Source: Polaromonas glacialis (GTDB lineage: Bacteria > Pseudomonadota > Gammaproteobacteria > Burkholderiales > Burkholderiaceae_C). Taken from it: 64,000 nucleotides of DNA. Positions 51,186 to 59,642 of this stretch are shown in pieces. Below the pieces are notes generated by a model. The model was not told where the DNA came from. It made no database searches and saw only the letters and a program-made list of their open reading frames with translations. The stretch's first letter is position 1. Every line of letters begins with the position of its first letter. The translations under genes were made by a program, and so were the position numbers. Location of the stretch: NCBI RefSeq assembly GCF_000709345.1, contig NZ_KL448323.1, forward strand, positions 3,490,808-3,554,807, given 5' to 3'.

Positions 51186-52513
51186 GTCGGAACGCTTTCA
51201 GAAGGATGGATCAGGAAAAACCAGGTGCTGGCCGCCGCCAGCAGTTTCAGGATGCAGGGCAGCACACAGTACGCCACCACCAGCGCATCGAGCGCGCTGG
51301 CGTCGCGGCTGCCGGGCGTGTAGCCAAACGCGCCGAGCAGCGGCAGCGCCAGCCCGGCGGCCAGCGCCAGGTTGAGCTTGGTGGCGAAATTCCACCAGCC
51401 GAAGTAGGCGCCTTCGGCCTGGCCCGACTGGCCGTCGGCCTGGATCACGCCGGCCAGCAGCGCGCCGGGCAGCGCCAGGTCGGTGCCCAGCGCCACGCCC
51501 GACAGCGCGCAGACCAGCGCAAACGCGGCGGTCTGCCCGGCGCCAAGCTGCGTGGCCCAGGCAAACACGGCAATCGCCAGCGCCATGCCAATCAGCCAGG
51601 TGCGCGCCAGCCCGAGCCGCTTGACCACGGCAAGCCAGAGCGGAATCGACAGCGCCGCCGCAAGGAAATAGCTGCCCAGGAACAGCGGCTCCATGCTTTG
51701 CGGCGCCTGAAGCCGGTCCTGGACGAAGAACAGCACCAGCGTCGCCGGCACGGCGCTGGCAATGCCGTTGAGCATGAACACCGCCAGCAGCCGGCGAAAG
51801 GCGCGCGAGCGCCAGGGCAGCCACAGCGCGCCGGCCGCCGGGGTGTGGCCGGTGCGCCGCGCCACCGGCACGGGCGCCCGGCGCCAGGCCAGCCAGCCGG
51901 CTGAAAGCGCTATGAAAAAGAGAGCTGTCGTCGCAGGCAGGCCAAGCGCCACCGGCATGATTGATGCCAAAACCACGCCGACCAGGCCGAGGCCTTCGCG
52001 CCAGGCGACGATGCGGCTGCGCTGCGCCTCGTCGCCGCCCAGCATCGCGCCCCACGACTGGTGCGACACGCTGAGCGTGCTGTAGGCCGCGTAGGTCAGC
52101 ACCAGGCTGGCGCCGGCCCAGGCGGCGAGCGCGACCGGCGCGTGCTGCACGGCCTGCAGCGGAAAGAACAGCAGCGTGAAGCCCAGCGCCAGCGCCAGCG
52201 CGGCCAGCGCGCCCAGCCGCAGCACCGACGCCGCCGAGCGCGCGAACAGCCGGTCGCTCAGCCGGCCGAGCAGCGGGTCGATCAGCGCATCGAACAACCG
52301 GGCGCCCAGCAAGATCGCGCCCAGCAGCGCCAGCGGCATGCCGAATTCGCGTGCGTAGTGATTGGGCAGGATGACATAGAGCGGCAGCGCCACGAAGGCC
52401 AGCGGCAGGCCCAGCAGGCCGTAGGTCAGGCCGTTGCGGGCAGAAAATGCCTCAGGCCCGGCCGCAGCCGGCGCGGATGCCCGGGTGGCCTGCGAAGCCG
52501 CCGCCTGTGTCAT
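51182..52513 (-). CDS. MFS (GPH-type) transporter
   Basis: A 443-residue protein with about 12 membrane segments. LPNHYAREFGMPLALLGAIL and FDALIDPLLGRLSDR match the GPH/MelB-like branch (conserved Asp in the second segment). The ATG at 52513 overlaps the chalcone-isomerase-like gene by four bases. It may move a lipid-pathway metabolite; the substrate is unknown. Confidence 0.83.
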   Translation of the reverse strand: MTQAAASQATRASAPAAAGPEAFSARNGLTYGLLGLPLAFVALPLYVILPNHYAREFGMPLALLGAILLGARLFDALIDPLLGRLSDRLFARSAASVLRLGALAALALALGFTLLFFPLQAVQHAPVALAAWAGASLVLTYAAYSTLSVSHQSWGAMLGGDEAQRSRIVAWREGLGLVGVVLASIMPVALGLPATTALFFIALSAGWLAWRRAPVPVARRTGHTPAAGALWLPWRSRAFRRLLAVFMLNGIASAVPATLVLFFVQDRLQAPQSMEPLFLGSYFLAAALSIPLWLAVVKRLGLARTWLIGMALAIAVFAWATQLGAGQTAAFALVCALSGVALGTDLALPGALLAGVIQADGQSGQAEGAYFGWWNFATKLNLALAAGLALPLLGAFGYTPGSRDASALDALVVAYCVLPCILKLLAAASTWFFLIHPSESVPT

Positions 52514-53097
52514 TCGCCGCTTCCCGACAGCAGGGCTTCGCGCATCCGGGGCTCGGACGTGTCGGGCGACAGCCAGATGCCGAAGAACAGCCGGGCAAAG
52601 TCGGCGTCCAGGATCTCGCCGCTGGCCCGGCCATTGACCCAGAAGGCCGCGCTGACACCGGGCCGGTGAACGCCGGTGATGCGGTCGCCCTTGCGCACGT
52701 CCGGAATCACCCGCAGCAGCTCGGCCTTCCACTGTGCGGCCTGCGCGTCGCTGAACGGCTGGCTGCGGCGCATTTCCTTCAGGGAGCGTTCGGCGATGTC
52801 GGCCGCCTGGAAATTGCGCAGGTAGTTCAGTTCCAGCGCCAGCGCCGACGCGGCAAAGCCGGCAGCGCTGAAATGGGCCGGCGCCCACAGGCGGGCGTCG
52901 TAGATGTCGAAACCCCAGACTGTCAGCCGCGCCTGGCCGACCAGCCGGGCCCGGGGCAGGGCGCTCAGTTCGGGCCGCGCTTGCGGCGCGCCGGCGATGC
53001 TGGGCGCCGCAAGCGCGGCGGGAGGCGCGGACGGCTGCGCCAGCGCCGCACCGGTCCACAACAGCGCGGCCAGTCCAGCGGGCAGCGCGTGCCTCAT
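52510..53097 (-). CDS. Chalcone-isomerase-like periplasmic protein
   Basis: A 195-residue protein with a signal peptide (cleavage near ALAQP) and a chalcone-isomerase-like fold (GFDIYDARLWAPAHF, ALELNYLRNFQAADIAERSL, GILDADFARLFFGIWLSPDT-like segment). Bacterial members bind fatty acids rather than flavonoids as far as is known. The gene lies eight bases after cfa. The open frame extends upstream to 53190, but the ATG at 53097 starts the signal peptide. Confidence 0.8.
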   Translation of the reverse strand: MRHALPAGLAALLWTGAALAQPSAPPAALAAPSIAGAPQARPELSALPRARLVGQARLTVWGFDIYDARLWAPAHFSAAGFAASALALELNYLRNFQAADIAERSLKEMRRSQPFSDAQAAQWKAELLRVIPDVRKGDRITGVHRPGVSAAFWVNGRASGEILDADFARLFFGIWLSPDTSEPRMREALLSGSGE

Positions 53098-53105
53098 GGC
53101 CGGCG

Positions 53106-54440
53106 TCAGCGCTTGCGCAGCGTGAACTGCATCACGCTGGTGTTGGCCTGCGCAAAAGCCGCTTCGCAGTAAGCCAGGTAGAACTCCCATATGCGGATGA
53201 ACCTTTTGTCAAAACCGAGTTGCAGCACGCGCTGCTCCTTCGCCAGGAAATCGTCGCGCCAGAGCCGCAGCGTGCGCGCATAGTCCAGGCCGAAGGAAAA
53301 CTCGTCAACGATGTCAAAACCGGCCGCCTCGGCCTGCGCCCGGAACTCGCGCGGGCACGGCAGGCAGCCGCCGGGAAAGATGTACTGCTGGATGAAGTCG
53401 GTCGAGCCGATGTAGCGGTCGAACAGCTCGTCGGCAATCACGATGCTCTGGATGCAGGCACGGCCGCCGGGCTTGAGCAGGCGCGCCACGGTCTGGAAAT
53501 ACTCGGGCCAGTATTCGCGGCCGACCGCCTCGACCATCTCGATCGAGCAGATCGCGTCGAAAGGCTCGTCCGGCGTGGTCTTGCCGATGTCGCGATAGTC
53601 CTGCAGCCGCAGTTCTGCAGCCCCCACGCTCCCCACATCGTGTGGTTCGCTGCCCCCCGAGGGGGCCGCTGCGCCTGCGGCCCGGCAAAGCCGGTTCCGC
53701 GGCCCCGGCTGGCTTGAAGCGGGTACGCCCAGGCGGGCCATGCGCTGCTTGGCCCAGTCGAGCTGCTCGGTGCTCAGCGTCACGCCGACCAGCATGGCGC
53801 CGAATTCGGTCGTCGCCATTTCGGCCAGAGCGCCCCAGCCGCAGCCGATCTCCAGCACCCGGTCGCCCGGGCTGACCTGCGCCATGGTCAAGGCGCGGCG
53901 CACCTTGTCATGCTGGCCTTGCACCATCGTGGTTTCTGGCGACTTGAAAATCGCCGACGAGTAGTTCATCGTGCCGTCGAGCCAGAGCGCATAGAACGCA
54001 TTGCCCAGGTCGTAATGCGCATGGATGTTCTTCTGGCTGTTGGCCTTGGTGTTGCGGTTGAGCAGGTGCTTGACGCGGTAGGCCAGGCGGCCCAGCCAGC
54101 TGCCGTAGATGGCGCTTTCGACTTCCTGGCGGTTGACGATCAGCAGCTCTAACAGGTCGGCCAGGTGCGGCGTCGTCCAGTCGCCGGCGATATAGCTTTC
54201 GGCAAAGCCGATGTCGCCCGAGCGCAGCGCGGCGCTGCACGGCTTCCAGTTGTGCAGGTGCAGGCTGGCGGTGGGCGGCGCGCCCGAGCCGAAGCGCTGC
54301 AGCGAGCCGTCGGGCAGCTGCAGCGTCAGCGTGCCGTGCCTGAGCCGCCGCAGCATCTTCAGGGCAGTGCGCGCGGCGCCCGGTGCGTTGTGCGGGATGG
54401 TCTGGGCGACGGGTGCGGAAGGAGGGCTGAAGGTGGTCAT
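53106..54440 (-). CDS. cfa: Cyclopropane-fatty-acyl-phospholipid synthase family protein with in-frame repeat insertion
   Basis: A 444-residue SAM-dependent lipid methyltransferase. HAHYDLGNAFYALWLDGTMN, VLEIGCGWGALAEMA (SAM motif), EQLDWAKQRMARLG and ICSIEMVEAVG, plus the C-terminal SFGLDYARTLRLWRDDF, mark the CFA family. Between ARLGVP and AELRLQDYRDI about 34 residues (roughly 240-275, for example GPRNRLCRAAGAAAPSGGSE) are encoded by a dispersed GC-rich repeat spliced in frame. This lies beside the SAM-binding fold and may sit in a surface loop. The gene overlaps DUF1365 by four bases. Activity with the insertion is unproven. Confidence 0.85.
   Translation of the reverse strand: MTTFSPPSAPVAQTIPHNAPGAARTALKMLRRLRHGTLTLQLPDGSLQRFGSGAPPTASLHLHNWKPCSAALRSGDIGFAESYIAGDWTTPHLADLLELLIVNRQEVESAIYGSWLGRLAYRVKHLLNRNTKANSQKNIHAHYDLGNAFYALWLDGTMNYSSAIFKSPETTMVQGQHDKVRRALTMAQVSPGDRVLEIGCGWGALAEMATTEFGAMLVGVTLSTEQLDWAKQRMARLGVPASSQPGPRNRLCRAAGAAAPSGGSEPHDVGSVGAAELRLQDYRDIGKTTPDEPFDAICSIEMVEAVGREYWPEYFQTVARLLKPGGRACIQSIVIADELFDRYIGSTDFIQQYIFPGGCLPCPREFRAQAEAAGFDIVDEFSFGLDYARTLRLWRDDFLAKEQRVLQLGFDKRFIRIWEFYLAYCEAAFAQANTSVMQFTLRKR
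53621..53720. repeat. GC-rich dispersed repeat inserted in cfa
   Basis: CCCCCACGCTCCCCACATCG, then CTGCCCCCCGAGGGGGCCGC and CCCGGCAAAGCCGGTTCCGC. It corresponds to parts of the repeats at 19118-19340 and 46944-47110. Its length keeps the cfa frame open. Confidence 0.8.
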
Positions 54441-55222
54441 CGCGTCACTGGGTTGTGGGGAAGGTCGGGTTTGGAGATGAAAGGAACTTTTTTGCGCCAC
54501 AGCCTGAAGGCTTGCCAGTGGATGCGCGCCATCACGCCCAGCGTCATCGCCGGGTAGCGCCACAGCGCCTTGCGCAGGCTGGCCGGCGTGACCGGCTCCA
54601 GCGTGCCGCTGACGCTGGTCTGCAGCAGCGGCTCGCAGGCGTCATCGAGACTGTCGTGGTAGTCGATGCGCGCCACTGTCTTGCGCACGCCGCCTTGCTC
54701 GCTGCGCATGAAGCGAAAGCGGTAGCCGCCGGCCAGCGTGCAAAAGGGCGAGACATGGAACACCTTGTCGGCGCTGAGCGTCTGGTTGTAGGCGGGCTCG
54801 TCGAGCAGGTAGCAGTGGCGCTCGCCAAAGGTGTTGTTCACCTCGACGACGATGGCGCGCAGGCTGCCATCGAGCCGGTGGCAATACCAGAAGCTGACCG
54901 GCTTGAAGGCATAGCCGAGCACGCGCGGATAGGTGTGCAGCCAGACCTCGCCGCTGGCGCCGTCCACACCTTCCTTCAGCAAGAGGGCGTCGAGCCAGGC
55001 CAGCGCGTTGTCGCCGCCGTCGCCGTGGTCGCGGTCGAAAAAGCTCAGCGCGCCGCGCCGGTTGTGCGCCAGCGCGCCGCTGCCGTTCTGGTGCAGGCTG
55101 CGCATCGGCAGCATGAGGAAATAGGTCGGGTAGTTGAAGGCGTTGGCGGCCGGGCGCAGGCGCCTGTGCATGACCTGGCCGAAGCCCATCAGCGGCACGT
55201 CGGGCGCCTGCACGCGGGTCAT
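54437..55222 (-). CDS. DUF1365 protein
   Basis: A 261-residue DUF1365 protein (GFGQVMHRRLRPAANAFNYP, PRVLGYAFKPVSFWYCHR, EVNNTFGERHCYLLDEP). The family is nearly always encoded between an FAD oxidoreductase and a cfa gene. It overlaps both neighbours by four bases. The reaction is unknown; a role in modifying membrane fatty acids is inferred from context. Confidence 0.9.
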   Translation of the reverse strand: MTRVQAPDVPLMGFGQVMHRRLRPAANAFNYPTYFLMLPMRSLHQNGSGALAHNRRGALSFFDRDHGDGGDNALAWLDALLLKEGVDGASGEVWLHTYPRVLGYAFKPVSFWYCHRLDGSLRAIVVEVNNTFGERHCYLLDEPAYNQTLSADKVFHVSPFCTLAGGYRFRFMRSEQGGVRKTVARIDYHDSLDDACEPLLQTSVSGTLEPVTPASLRKALWRYPAMTLGVMARIHWQAFRLWRKKVPFISKPDLPHNPVTR

Positions 55223-56565
55223 GCCGGAACGCCTTCTTGCAGCGCTGGCGCAGACAGCGCGTGCTGCTCAAGCAGCAGCCGGGCGGCGTTCATTCCCGAC
55301 TTCAGGCCGTCTTCATGAAAGCCGTAGCCGGTCCACGCGCCGCAGAAATAGCTGTGCTGCCGGCCCTGCAGGCTGGGCAGCAGGCGCTGCGCCTGGGTCG
55401 CGGCCCCGTCGAACACCGGATGCATGTAGTCGTATTCACCCATGACGTGGGTACGCGCGATGTCCCGCACCGGATTCAGCGACACCAGCAATGGCTGGGC
55501 AAAGGGCAGCGGCTGCAGCATGTTGAGCAGGTAATGCAGGCACACGCCGGACGATTCCTGGTTGGCGCCGGCGGCGCGTTCGTAGTTCCAGGCCGCCCAG
55601 GCGATTCTCTTTTGCGGCAGCACGGCGCTGTCGGTGTGCAGCACCGCGCGGTTGGCCTGGTAGCGGATGGCGCCCAGCGTTTTGCGCTCGGCGCTGCTGG
55701 CGTCCGGCAGCAGCGCCAGCGACTGGTCGGAATGCGTGGCCAGGATGACCTTGTCGAAATGCTCGATGGCGTTGCGCGTGACGATGCGCACGCCGCCGCG
55801 CAGCGCCCCGGCATCGCGCTCGATTCGCTCGACGGGCGTGTTCAGCCGCTTGTCGGCGATGCCGGCGACGATTTTCTCGACATAGTGGCGCGCGCCGCCC
55901 CGGACCGTCCACCACTGCGGCCGGTCGGTGACCTGGATCAATCCGTGGTTGTGGCAAAAGCGGATCATGGTGGCGACCGGGAAGCGCAGCATCTGGTCGG
56001 TTGGACACGACCAGATGCAGCCCATCATCGGCAAAAAATACCAGTCGCGGAACTCGCTTGAGAAATCCTGCTGACGCAAAAAATCGCCCAGCGGCTGCAC
56101 CATGGCGGCCTCGGCGTTCGACAGCGCCAGCGCGGTGGTGATGCGGTTGAAGCGAACGATCTCGCGCAGCATGCGCAAAAACTTCCAGCTGACCAGGTTG
56201 CCGCGCTGGGCAAACACGCTGTTCAGGCTGGAGCCGCTCCATTCCAGCGTCCTGCCGCCAGCCGCGCCGGGCGCCTTGACCGAAAACGACATGTCCGAGC
56301 GGGCGGTTTCAACGCCCAGTTCGGCAAACAGCGTGATCAGGTTGGGGTAGGTGCGTTCGTTGAACACCAGGAAACCGGTATCCACGCCGTGGGTGACGGG
56401 GCCGCGTGGTGTGGGCAGCGTGACATCGACGGTGTGCGTGTGGCCGCCGAAATAGTCGCCCGCCTCGAACAGCGTGACGCGGGCCCGGTCCTTGAGCGTG
56501 TGCACGGCGGCCAGCCCCGAAATGCCCGAACCGACAATGGCCACCCTGGGGAGCGAATGGCTCAT
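55219..56565 (-). CDS. FAD-dependent amine-oxidase-like oxidoreductase (COG2907)
   Basis: A 448-residue flavoprotein: VAIVGSGISGLAAVHTL is the FAD-binding start; DTGFLVFNERTYPNLITLF and WTVRGGARHYVEKI are conserved, as is the C-terminal YFCGAWTGYGFHEDGLKSG. It heads the operon (ATG at 56565; the open frame runs to 56880 but only this start fits). Homologues in singlet-oxygen-induced clusters with cfa-type genes take part in making modified (furan/cyclopropane-type) fatty acids; here this is an inference. Confidence 0.88.
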   Translation of the reverse strand: MSHSLPRVAIVGSGISGLAAVHTLKDRARVTLFEAGDYFGGHTHTVDVTLPTPRGPVTHGVDTGFLVFNERTYPNLITLFAELGVETARSDMSFSVKAPGAAGGRTLEWSGSSLNSVFAQRGNLVSWKFLRMLREIVRFNRITTALALSNAEAAMVQPLGDFLRQQDFSSEFRDWYFLPMMGCIWSCPTDQMLRFPVATMIRFCHNHGLIQVTDRPQWWTVRGGARHYVEKIVAGIADKRLNTPVERIERDAGALRGGVRIVTRNAIEHFDKVILATHSDQSLALLPDASSAERKTLGAIRYQANRAVLHTDSAVLPQKRIAWAAWNYERAAGANQESSGVCLHYLLNMLQPLPFAQPLLVSLNPVRDIARTHVMGEYDYMHPVFDGAATQAQRLLPSLQGRQHSYFCGAWTGYGFHEDGLKSGMNAARLLLEQHALSAPALQEGVPA

Positions 56566-56854
56566 GTCCGCGCTCCAGGGCTGGAGCGGAATATAAAAAT
56601 GCTGCGAAGCGCCCCGGTGCGAACAAGGGAGTGAGGGAGGAGTGAAACCGCCCCGGGTGTGCAAACCGGCCCATGGGGCCGGAAAGGCTTCGCAACAATG
56701 AAACTGTGATGGCCTTGCTGCGGCGCTCTGGCGCTGCTGGAGCAAGGTAGCCAGTAGGAGTGTCCTGAGCCTAATCGAGTTCCACCGCGACGGGTTTTCA
56801 GTCGGTAAAGTTTTGTTAAGCCACTGCTGGCTTTTGCGCATGCGCCTGTCGTGT

Positions 56855-57445
56855 TCATGGCCTGGCCAGTTGCTTTTCAATTTCGGCGATGAACTTGCTG
56901 CTGCCAGGGTCGGCCATCGAGTTGAACGATGTCACGGCCAGGCCGTCGCGCGAAATGATGTATTTGTAGAAGTTCCAGCGCACCTGCGTGCCGCTGGCGG
57001 CGGCCAGTTGTTTGAACAGCGGGCTGGCGTCCTTGCCGCTCACGGTGGTCTTGGTGAACATCGGAAAGTTCACGCCGAAGGTGCTCTCGCAAAATTCTGC
57101 GATGTCCTTGTTGCTGCCCGATTCCTGCGAAAAATCATTCGACGGAAAGCCCAGCACAACCAGACCGCGACCCTGGTATTTGGTGTACAGCGCTTCGAGG
57201 CCCTTGTACTGCGGCGTGAAGCCGCAAAAGCTGGCGGTGTTGACGACGACGACGACCTTGCCGCTGTACTGGCACAGTGACTGCGGCTTTTCGTCCTGCA
57301 GACGCAGCACGTTTTGTTGCAAAACGGCAGGGCAGGCCTGGGCTGGTGACGGGGTGCCGGGCTGGGCTGCCGTGGCCGGCGAGCCGGCAAGTAATGCGCC
57401 GGCAACCAGCACCAGAGTCACGGAAACATTTGAAAAGGCTTGCAT
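56855..57445 (-). CDS. Periplasmic glutathione peroxidase-like protein
   Basis: A 196-residue protein with a signal peptide (cut near ATAAQ) and a GPx fold. The peroxidatic residue is Cys in VNTASFCGFTPQ, with RWNFYKY supplying Trp and Asn. In the usual FPCNQF motif this protein has FPSNDF, so Asp stands where the catalytic Gln normally is. It probably reduces peroxides in the envelope, with thioredoxin-like donors. It lies next to the lipid-modification operon, but about 290 bases and a different promoter region separate them. Confidence 0.85.
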   Translation of the reverse strand: MQAFSNVSVTLVLVAGALLAGSPATAAQPGTPSPAQACPAVLQQNVLRLQDEKPQSLCQYSGKVVVVVNTASFCGFTPQYKGLEALYTKYQGRGLVVLGFPSNDFSQESGSNKDIAEFCESTFGVNFPMFTKTTVSGKDASPLFKQLAAASGTQVRWNFYKYIISRDGLAVTSFNSMADPGSSKFIAEIEKQLARP

Positions 57446-57660
57446 GGCTTGCTCTCGGGAAAATAGGGCTTTGAGCTTATACGCAGGAGCTTGCGCGGTG
57501 GATTCAAAATTTTTTCTGGGGCGCACTGGCTCGATGCCCAGATCGGCTTCGATGCAGCCTGGGAAACAAAAGGGGTCGAGCGCATCCTGCACAATCTGTG
57601 GCTTTTGCCGGGCCGCCAGTTCGCGGCGGCCCACGCGCCGGACACTTCCCTGAAAGCCGT

Positions 57661-58155
57661 ATGAAACCGCCTTCCTTCCTGAACAAGATCGTCAACCGCA
57701 ACGACGCCGCCGCCCGCATCGCCGCGCTGCCGCGCCCGGTGGTGTTCACCAACGGCGTGTTCGACGTGCTGCACTGCGGCCATGCGACCTACCTGGCGCA
57801 AGCTAGACAGCTCGGCGCCAGCCTGGTGGTGGCGCTGAACACCGACGCCTCGGCTAGGCGCCTGGGCAAAGGCCCGGACCGGCCGCTCAATCCGCAGGAC
57901 GACCGCGCGGTGCTGATGGCGGCGCTGGAATCAAGCAGCCTGGTGACGTGGTTCGACGAGGACACGCCGCTCGAACTGATTGCCGAACTCAAGCCCGACG
58001 TGCTGGTCAAGGGCGGCGACTACGACATGGACACGCTGGCCGAGACGGCGGTGGTGAAGGCCTACGGCGGCCGGGCGCTGGCGATTCCGTTTGTCGAGGG
58101 GTATTCGACGACGGCGCTGGTGAAGAAGATTCGGGCGGGGACTTCGGCGGGGTGA
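57661..58155 (+). CDS. rfaE2: D-glycero-beta-D-manno-heptose 1-phosphate adenylyltransferase
   Basis: A 164-residue stand-alone version of the HldE C-terminal domain, adding AMP to heptose-1-phosphate for the LPS core. VVFTNGVFDVLHCGHATYL holds the HxGH nucleotidyltransferase motif; DVLVKGGDYDMDTLAET and YSTTALVKKIRA complete the active site. The ATG at 57661 is chosen over the open frame from 57598. The kinase half is not in the window. Confidence 0.92.
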   Translation: MKPPSFLNKIVNRNDAAARIAALPRPVVFTNGVFDVLHCGHATYLAQARQLGASLVVALNTDASARRLGKGPDRPLNPQDDRAVLMAALESSSLVTWFDEDTPLELIAELKPDVLVKGGDYDMDTLAETAVVKAYGGRALAIPFVEGYSTTALVKKIRAGTSAG

Positions 58156-58159
58156 TGAT

Positions 58160-58221
58160 TGCTATTTTATTGATAGCTCATGGTGCACGTCCTGATTGCG
58201 CTGGAGGCTGATTTAATTCAT
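58160..58221. repeat. Dispersed hairpin repeat, copy 11
   Basis: TGCTATTTTATTGATAGCTC then GTGCACGTCCTGATTGCGCT and GGAGGCTGATTTAATTCAT. It lies between the convergent rfaE2 and BrnA-like genes; the GCTAT...ATAGC stem could terminate transcription. Confidence 0.7.
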
Positions 58222-58226
58222 AAATT

Positions 58227-58496
58227 TCAGCGGTTTCCGGTATCGGCACCCATCCGCTGAAACGCACGGTTCGAAGCGCTTGTTTCAAGGCGCTCTGCAA
58301 GCCAGACCTTGATCACGGATTGCCGGGTCACGCCGAGTTTGCTGGCTTCCCGGTCGAGAGAATCAATCATCCAGGTGGGGAAATCAACATTCACGCGTTT
58401 TTGCGCCTGCAAAACACGCCGGGCCTTGGACAAATCCAGGGAAGCCGTGAGATCGGCTCCCTCGTCAAACTGCTGCTCGAAATCTTTAGCTTTCAT
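58227..58496 (-). CDS. BrnA/CopG-like antitoxin, orphan
   Basis: An 89-residue protein. The C-terminal half (RVNVDFPTWMIDSLDREASK, LGVTRQSVIKVWLAERLE) is a ribbon-helix-helix DNA-binding region as in BrnA. BrnA genes normally follow a brnT toxin gene; none is present upstream, where another antitoxin (58567-58878) is found instead. It may be a solitary regulator. Confidence 0.75.
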   Translation of the reverse strand: MKAKDFEQQFDEGADLTASLDLSKARRVLQAQKRVNVDFPTWMIDSLDREASKLGVTRQSVIKVWLAERLETSASNRAFQRMGADTGNR

Positions 58497-58566
58497 ATAG
58501 TGCTACCTCCTCGGTACGTGTGAGACGACATGCGGGCTGGAGGCTAAAAAACCTCTGGCCACCCGA

Positions 58567-58878
58567 TTAGCCCGCACTCTTGACGCTGGCTGGTGTTGCA
58601 TGCAACTGAAGCCCCAGCGCCCCGACGACGCGCAGAATCGTCGCGAACTCGGGGTTGCCGGTAGGCGAAAGTGCCTTGTAAAGACTCTCTCTTCCAAGCC
58701 CGGTTTCGCGTGCGAGTTGCGACATGCCTTTGGCCCGCGCGATGTCGCCCAGCGCTGCGGCGAAAAGTGCGGCATCGCCTTCTTCCAGGGCCGCTTCAAG
58801 ATAGGCCGCCATGTCTTCATCCGATTGAAGGTGCTCTGCCGGGTCCCAGAGGCGCGTTGTCGGCTTGGTTGTTTTCAT
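58567..58878 (-). CDS. HigA-like addiction-module antidote, orphan
   Basis: A 103-residue Xre-type antitoxin: LWDPAEHLQSDEDMAAYLEA is the typical start and GMSQLARETGLGRESLYKAL the helix-turn-helix. The family usually follows a RelE/HigB toxin gene; the upstream gene here (58901-59557) is an unrelated membrane-associated protein. The ATG at 58878 is chosen; the open frame extends to 58944. Confidence 0.8.
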   Translation of the reverse strand: MKTTKPTTRLWDPAEHLQSDEDMAAYLEAALEEGDAALFAAALGDIARAKGMSQLARETGLGRESLYKALSPTGNPEFATILRVVGALGLQLHATPASVKSAG

Positions 58879-58900
58879 GGTTATTTGGACAAGAATCCAA

Positions 58901-59557
58901 CTAATCTGCGGACGCGACTTTGACCCGCAATGTGCCAGTTTCAAGCGCCTTGCCTATATTTTGTATGGCGGCTCGATTCGCGGCGACGGCATCCGGGTCT
59001 ATCGGTAGGGCGATCACGTTCATCTTGAGGGCGTGCTGACCAGTCAAAAGCGAAAGTGTGGCACGCCGAAGCTCTGCACTTTCTGCTTCTAAATCTCCGT
59101 GCGCCCTCGGAGAGTAAGCGCCGCGTTTTAATTGAACTCGATCAAATTTGTAGCCGATATCCTGTGCAACTGCATACAGAAGATTTATGAATAGCTCATC
59201 TCCTTGAGTAGCCCATAGCTGTGCGCTTTCTTCCTCGGCCTTGTTATTCAAGTGATCAAGATATTCTTTCCAAGCATCCAAGACGCGCTGCTCCTTTGAA
59301 CTGCGCCGCTGAACACCTAACGTTCTCTCCCCGTAGAACACGAGGTCGATCATGTTGAGCGCTCGAACATGCTCTGGAGAAACTCTCGATGCTCGCGTTG
59401 CCATCAGTTGCTCGAAAAGTCTTGTCTTCCGAGTTCGATGCTCACGCAAGGCTTCGACAGCCTTTTGCGCCTGCACGGCTAGTATTGGGCCAAGGACGGT
59501 CGCAGCTACTACGGTCCAATCCTTCAGTTCCAGGTAAAAGTATGTTGTCGGTTCCAT
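58901..59557 (-). CDS. Uncharacterised membrane-anchored protein (DUF6680-like)
   Basis: A 218-residue protein with one N-terminal hydrophobic segment (about residues 13-30, WTVVAATVLGPILAVQA) and a helical, charged cytoplasmic part (EHRTRKTRLFEQLMATRASR, VRALNMIDLVFYGE, VLDAWKEYLDHLNNKAEEES). It resembles a family I recall as DUF6680, but I am not certain. Base composition is less GC-rich than the flanking RND genes, suggesting acquisition. It stands 22 bases upstream of the orphan HigA-like gene. Confidence 0.6.
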   Translation of the reverse strand: MEPTTYFYLELKDWTVVAATVLGPILAVQAQKAVEALREHRTRKTRLFEQLMATRASRVSPEHVRALNMIDLVFYGERTLGVQRRSSKEQRVLDAWKEYLDHLNNKAEEESAQLWATQGDELFINLLYAVAQDIGYKFDRVQLKRGAYSPRAHGDLEAESAELRRATLSLLTGQHALKMNVIALPIDPDAVAANRAAIQNIGKALETGTLRVKVASAD

Positions 59558-59642
59558 GCGCTTGTTGTTTTAACTTTGACCCATCTCGCAAAACTGCGGA
59601 ATAACACGGCAGGTTACCAAAAACATGTCTACGGCGAATAAC

